Shown here piece after piece: positions 62,101-64,000 of a stretch of DNA of 64,000 nucleotides (position 1 is its first letter; the number at the start of each line of letters is the position of its first letter). The stretch is from Tamlana crocina (lineage in GTDB: Bacteria > Bacteroidota > Bacteroidia > Flavobacteriales > Flavobacteriaceae): positions 3,417,501-3,481,500 of the forward strand of contig CP158972.1 of NCBI GenBank assembly GCA_040429635.1, in the 5' to 3' direction. Both the position numbers and the translations under genes were made by a program. A model generated the notes under the pieces. That model was given only the letters and a program-made list of their open reading frames with translations, had not been told where the DNA came from and made no database searches.

Positions 62101-64000
62101 TTAGCGCCGCTTACCGCCACTGTATTCCATGGCTTCGCCTTTACCGAAACCGTAACTAAAACCAAGGGTAACAAAACGGCCTCGCGTACTTTCAGTATAA
62201 TTGGTAAAGGTTTCCTGGGCCGTAAAACTTTTAAAATAGCGTGAAGCGAACACATCGCGAACCCCTAAGCTAAAAACACCTTTTCCGTTGAATATTTTTT
62301 TCCGAAGACCGAGGTCTAAAAAGGCGATATCATCGTTTTGGCCTTGAACGGTTTTGTATTCGGACTCGTAATTTGCGGTAGCCTCAAAATCGATATTGGC
62401 GGGCAACTTTAGTTTAGCCATAAGTTTGGAGGTCCATTGGTCACCTTTAAAATCGAACACTTGCGACTGGAACGTCCCTTCTCGATTGAAGCTGTTATAA
62501 TTAAAATCGACATTAAACGTCAACCAATTTATGGGAGTATATTTGGTATTGAACTCGACACCCACCGTGCTGTTTGTGCCAATATTTTCTGGGCGCGTGG
62601 TATTAACATTGTCTTCGGAGAAGGTAATACGCTCAATCATATCGGTAGTAAAGCGGTGATATACACCAAAATTTAAGGAGGTTCTACCAATATCGACAAT
62701 GGTGGTGACTTCGTACGAATCGGTAAATTCGGGCTGCAATTCGGGGTTTCCTTGGCGGATGCTAAAACTATTTCGAATATTGAAAAACGGATTTAAGTCC
62801 CACATTCGTGGCCTGTACACACGTTTGGAATAGCCAGCCTGTAACGATACAGCTTCTGAAAACTTATACGAGGTATGCACACTAGGGAATAGATTGGTAT
62901 AATTTTGGTCGTTGGCCTCGTTAGTGGTTTCCAAAAGGGTTTTTAGGTCGGTTTGCTCTAATCGCAGTCCACCTTTCAGCCCCCATTTTTCGCCTTCGTA
63001 CGCTGCCGAAAAATAAGCTCCCAACACTTTTTGGTCGTAGTTAAAAATATTGGTCAGCCCCGCATCGGTAACAAACTCACTATTAATCCAATCTTCAACT
63101 TCGTAATCGTTGCTCACATCGGTCATCACGTATTGCGCTCCCGTTTCAATACTCCATTGTTCTGAAAAGGGTTTCATGTAATCCAGTTTGAATGTGAAAT
63201 TATCTTCGGCAAAATCGGTTCGCGTTCTTTGTTGGGCATCGCGATCTTGACCCGATACCGTTACATCATCAAACAACGAACTTTGATCTTTAGCAAAGGA
63301 ATTTCCGGTGGCACTAAAGAGCAGATCGTGGTCTTCGTGGTCTTCAAAATCTTTTTTATAAATGAGTTCGTACTGATATTTAGGATTGGTCGCTTCGGTA
63401 TCTTCCGAACGGTTCCATTCAGACACCAAAGCATTGGCCTCGTCAAAAAGTTGGAAATTATAATTGGATGGTTGGTCCTCGACTTCGTAGGCAAAATTCC
63501 CCGAAAGGGTAAACACATCGTTTGGCGTGAGGTAATAATCCGTACCCAAAGTGATGTTGTAAAATTTTTCGTTTCGGTAGTCGGTACCCGTATTAAACAA
63601 GGTGGTTTCGGTTTCTAAATTTCTATTGATATTTTCGCTATCGCGCGGATAGCTCCTACGCCCCAACCCCAGCTGGGTAAAGAGGTTGAATTTTTCCGAC
63701 CGACGGTTTAAGCTGATGCCCACACTGTGGTTATCTGGCACCCCCGTGTTAAGGCTCACCGAGCCGTTCAAGCCTTTGCGTTCTTCCTTTTTTATGATGA
63801 TATTGATAATACCCGAAGTACCTTCGGCATCGTATTTGGCCGATGGGTTGGTGATCACTTCGATGCTTTCAATCATATCGGCGGTGATGCTGCCCAGTGC
63901 CCCACCGTCTTCTGTTAAAATGGAAGGCTTTCCGTTTATGAGCACTTGTACCCCCGAGCTTCCTCGCAGGCTAATGGCGCCTTCAATATTCACATTTACC
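62101..64000 (-). CDS. Outer-membrane beta-barrel receptor, partial (N-terminus beyond right edge)
   Basis: The frame is open from the right edge. The visible 633 residues start inside the plug domain (IEGAISLRGSSGVQVLINGK, ITADMIESIEVITNPSAKYD) and end in a barrel with YGFGKGEAMEYSGGKRR. It is of the outer-membrane beta-barrel family type with TonB-receptor plug. The true start lies past 64000; the frame upstream of the GTG at 63993 continues without a stop. No ligand can be named. Confidence 0.9.
   Translation of the reverse strand, partial: VNVNIEGAISLRGSSGVQVLINGKPSILTEDGGALGSITADMIESIEVITNPSAKYDAEGTSGIINIIIKKEERKGLNGSVSLNTGVPDNHSVGISLNRRSEKFNLFTQLGLGRRSYPRDSENINRNLETETTLFNTGTDYRNEKFYNITLGTDYYLTPNDVFTLSGNFAYEVEDQPSNYNFQLFDEANALVSEWNRSEDTEATNPKYQYELIYKKDFEDHEDHDLLFSATGNSFAKDQSSLFDDVTVSGQDRDAQQRTRTDFAEDNFTFKLDYMKPFSEQWSIETGAQYVMTDVSNDYEVEDWINSEFVTDAGLTNIFNYDQKVLGAYFSAAYEGEKWGLKGGLRLEQTDLKTLLETTNEANDQNYTNLFPSVHTSYKFSEAVSLQAGYSKRVYRPRMWDLNPFFNIRNSFSIRQGNPELQPEFTDSYEVTTIVDIGRTSLNFGVYHRFTTDMIERITFSEDNVNTTRPENIGTNSTVGVEFNTKYTPINWLTFNVDFNYNSFNREGTFQSQVFDFKGDQWTSKLMAKLKLPANIDFEATANYESEYKTVQGQNDDIAFLDLGLRKKIFNGKGVFSLGVRDVFASRYFKSFTAQETFTNYTESTRGRFVTLGFSYGFGKGEAMEYSGGKRR

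Overview
The window is chromosomal DNA from a member of the Bacteroidota, most probably a marine or soil Flavobacteriaceae. The evidence is a SusC/SusD pair, a gliding-type peptidyl-prolyl isomerase (GldI), a type IX secretion sorting tail, low GC content, -7 boxes of the TAnnTTTG type, and A-rich rather than Shine-Dalgarno translation starts.

Region 1 (1-17.7 kb) is a polysaccharide-utilisation locus (PUL). The minus-strand genes, in transcription order, are susC, susD, GH92, GH28-like, GH92, GH125, a phosphoinositide phospholipase C-like lipoprotein and a GH115 alpha-glucuronidase that runs off the left edge. Divergent from susC are a myo-inositol oxygenase and a sodium:solute symporter. 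The set fits a mannosylated, glucuronosylated inositol phospholipid glycan, such as a glycosyl-inositol-phosphoceramide or GPI-type glycan. Mannosidases would trim it, the phospholipase would release the inositol head group, and both inositol (through the oxygenase) and GH115 would yield D-glucuronate. This substrate is my inference and the main candidate for a new system here.

Region 2 (17.7-18.5 kb) holds an integrase remnant, a tRNA-Pro and an unusual triple repeat. Region 3 (18.5-22.4 kb) is a TonB receptor, a PQQ-type sugar dehydrogenase and a cytochrome c. Region 4 (22.4-27.6 kb) is udk, a divIC-like gene and both methylmalonyl-CoA mutase subunits with a lipoprotein between them. Region 5 (27.6-45.3 kb) is mostly housekeeping: a T9SS cargo protein, parAB, dapB, lepB, two rhomboids, mutL, ribH, recF, a DUF721 gene and a cold-shock gene. 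Region 6 (45.3-48.5 kb) is a LuxR-type regulator and a short operon with a lone contractile-sheath protein. Region 7 (48.7-54.0 kb) is ndk, nrnA, gldI, a double-domain isomerase, lgt, a DUF192 lipoprotein and a LysE-type exporter.

Region 8 (54.0-62.0 kb) is accessory. It has a one-polypeptide restriction-modification enzyme with an XRE regulator, bounded by about 52-bp direct repeats, then a KdpD/KdpE-like pair placed upstream of trkH instead of the Kdp ATPase. This potassium module lies between a full copy and a broken copy of a four-helix-bundle sensor gene. A partial outer-membrane beta-barrel receptor closes the window.
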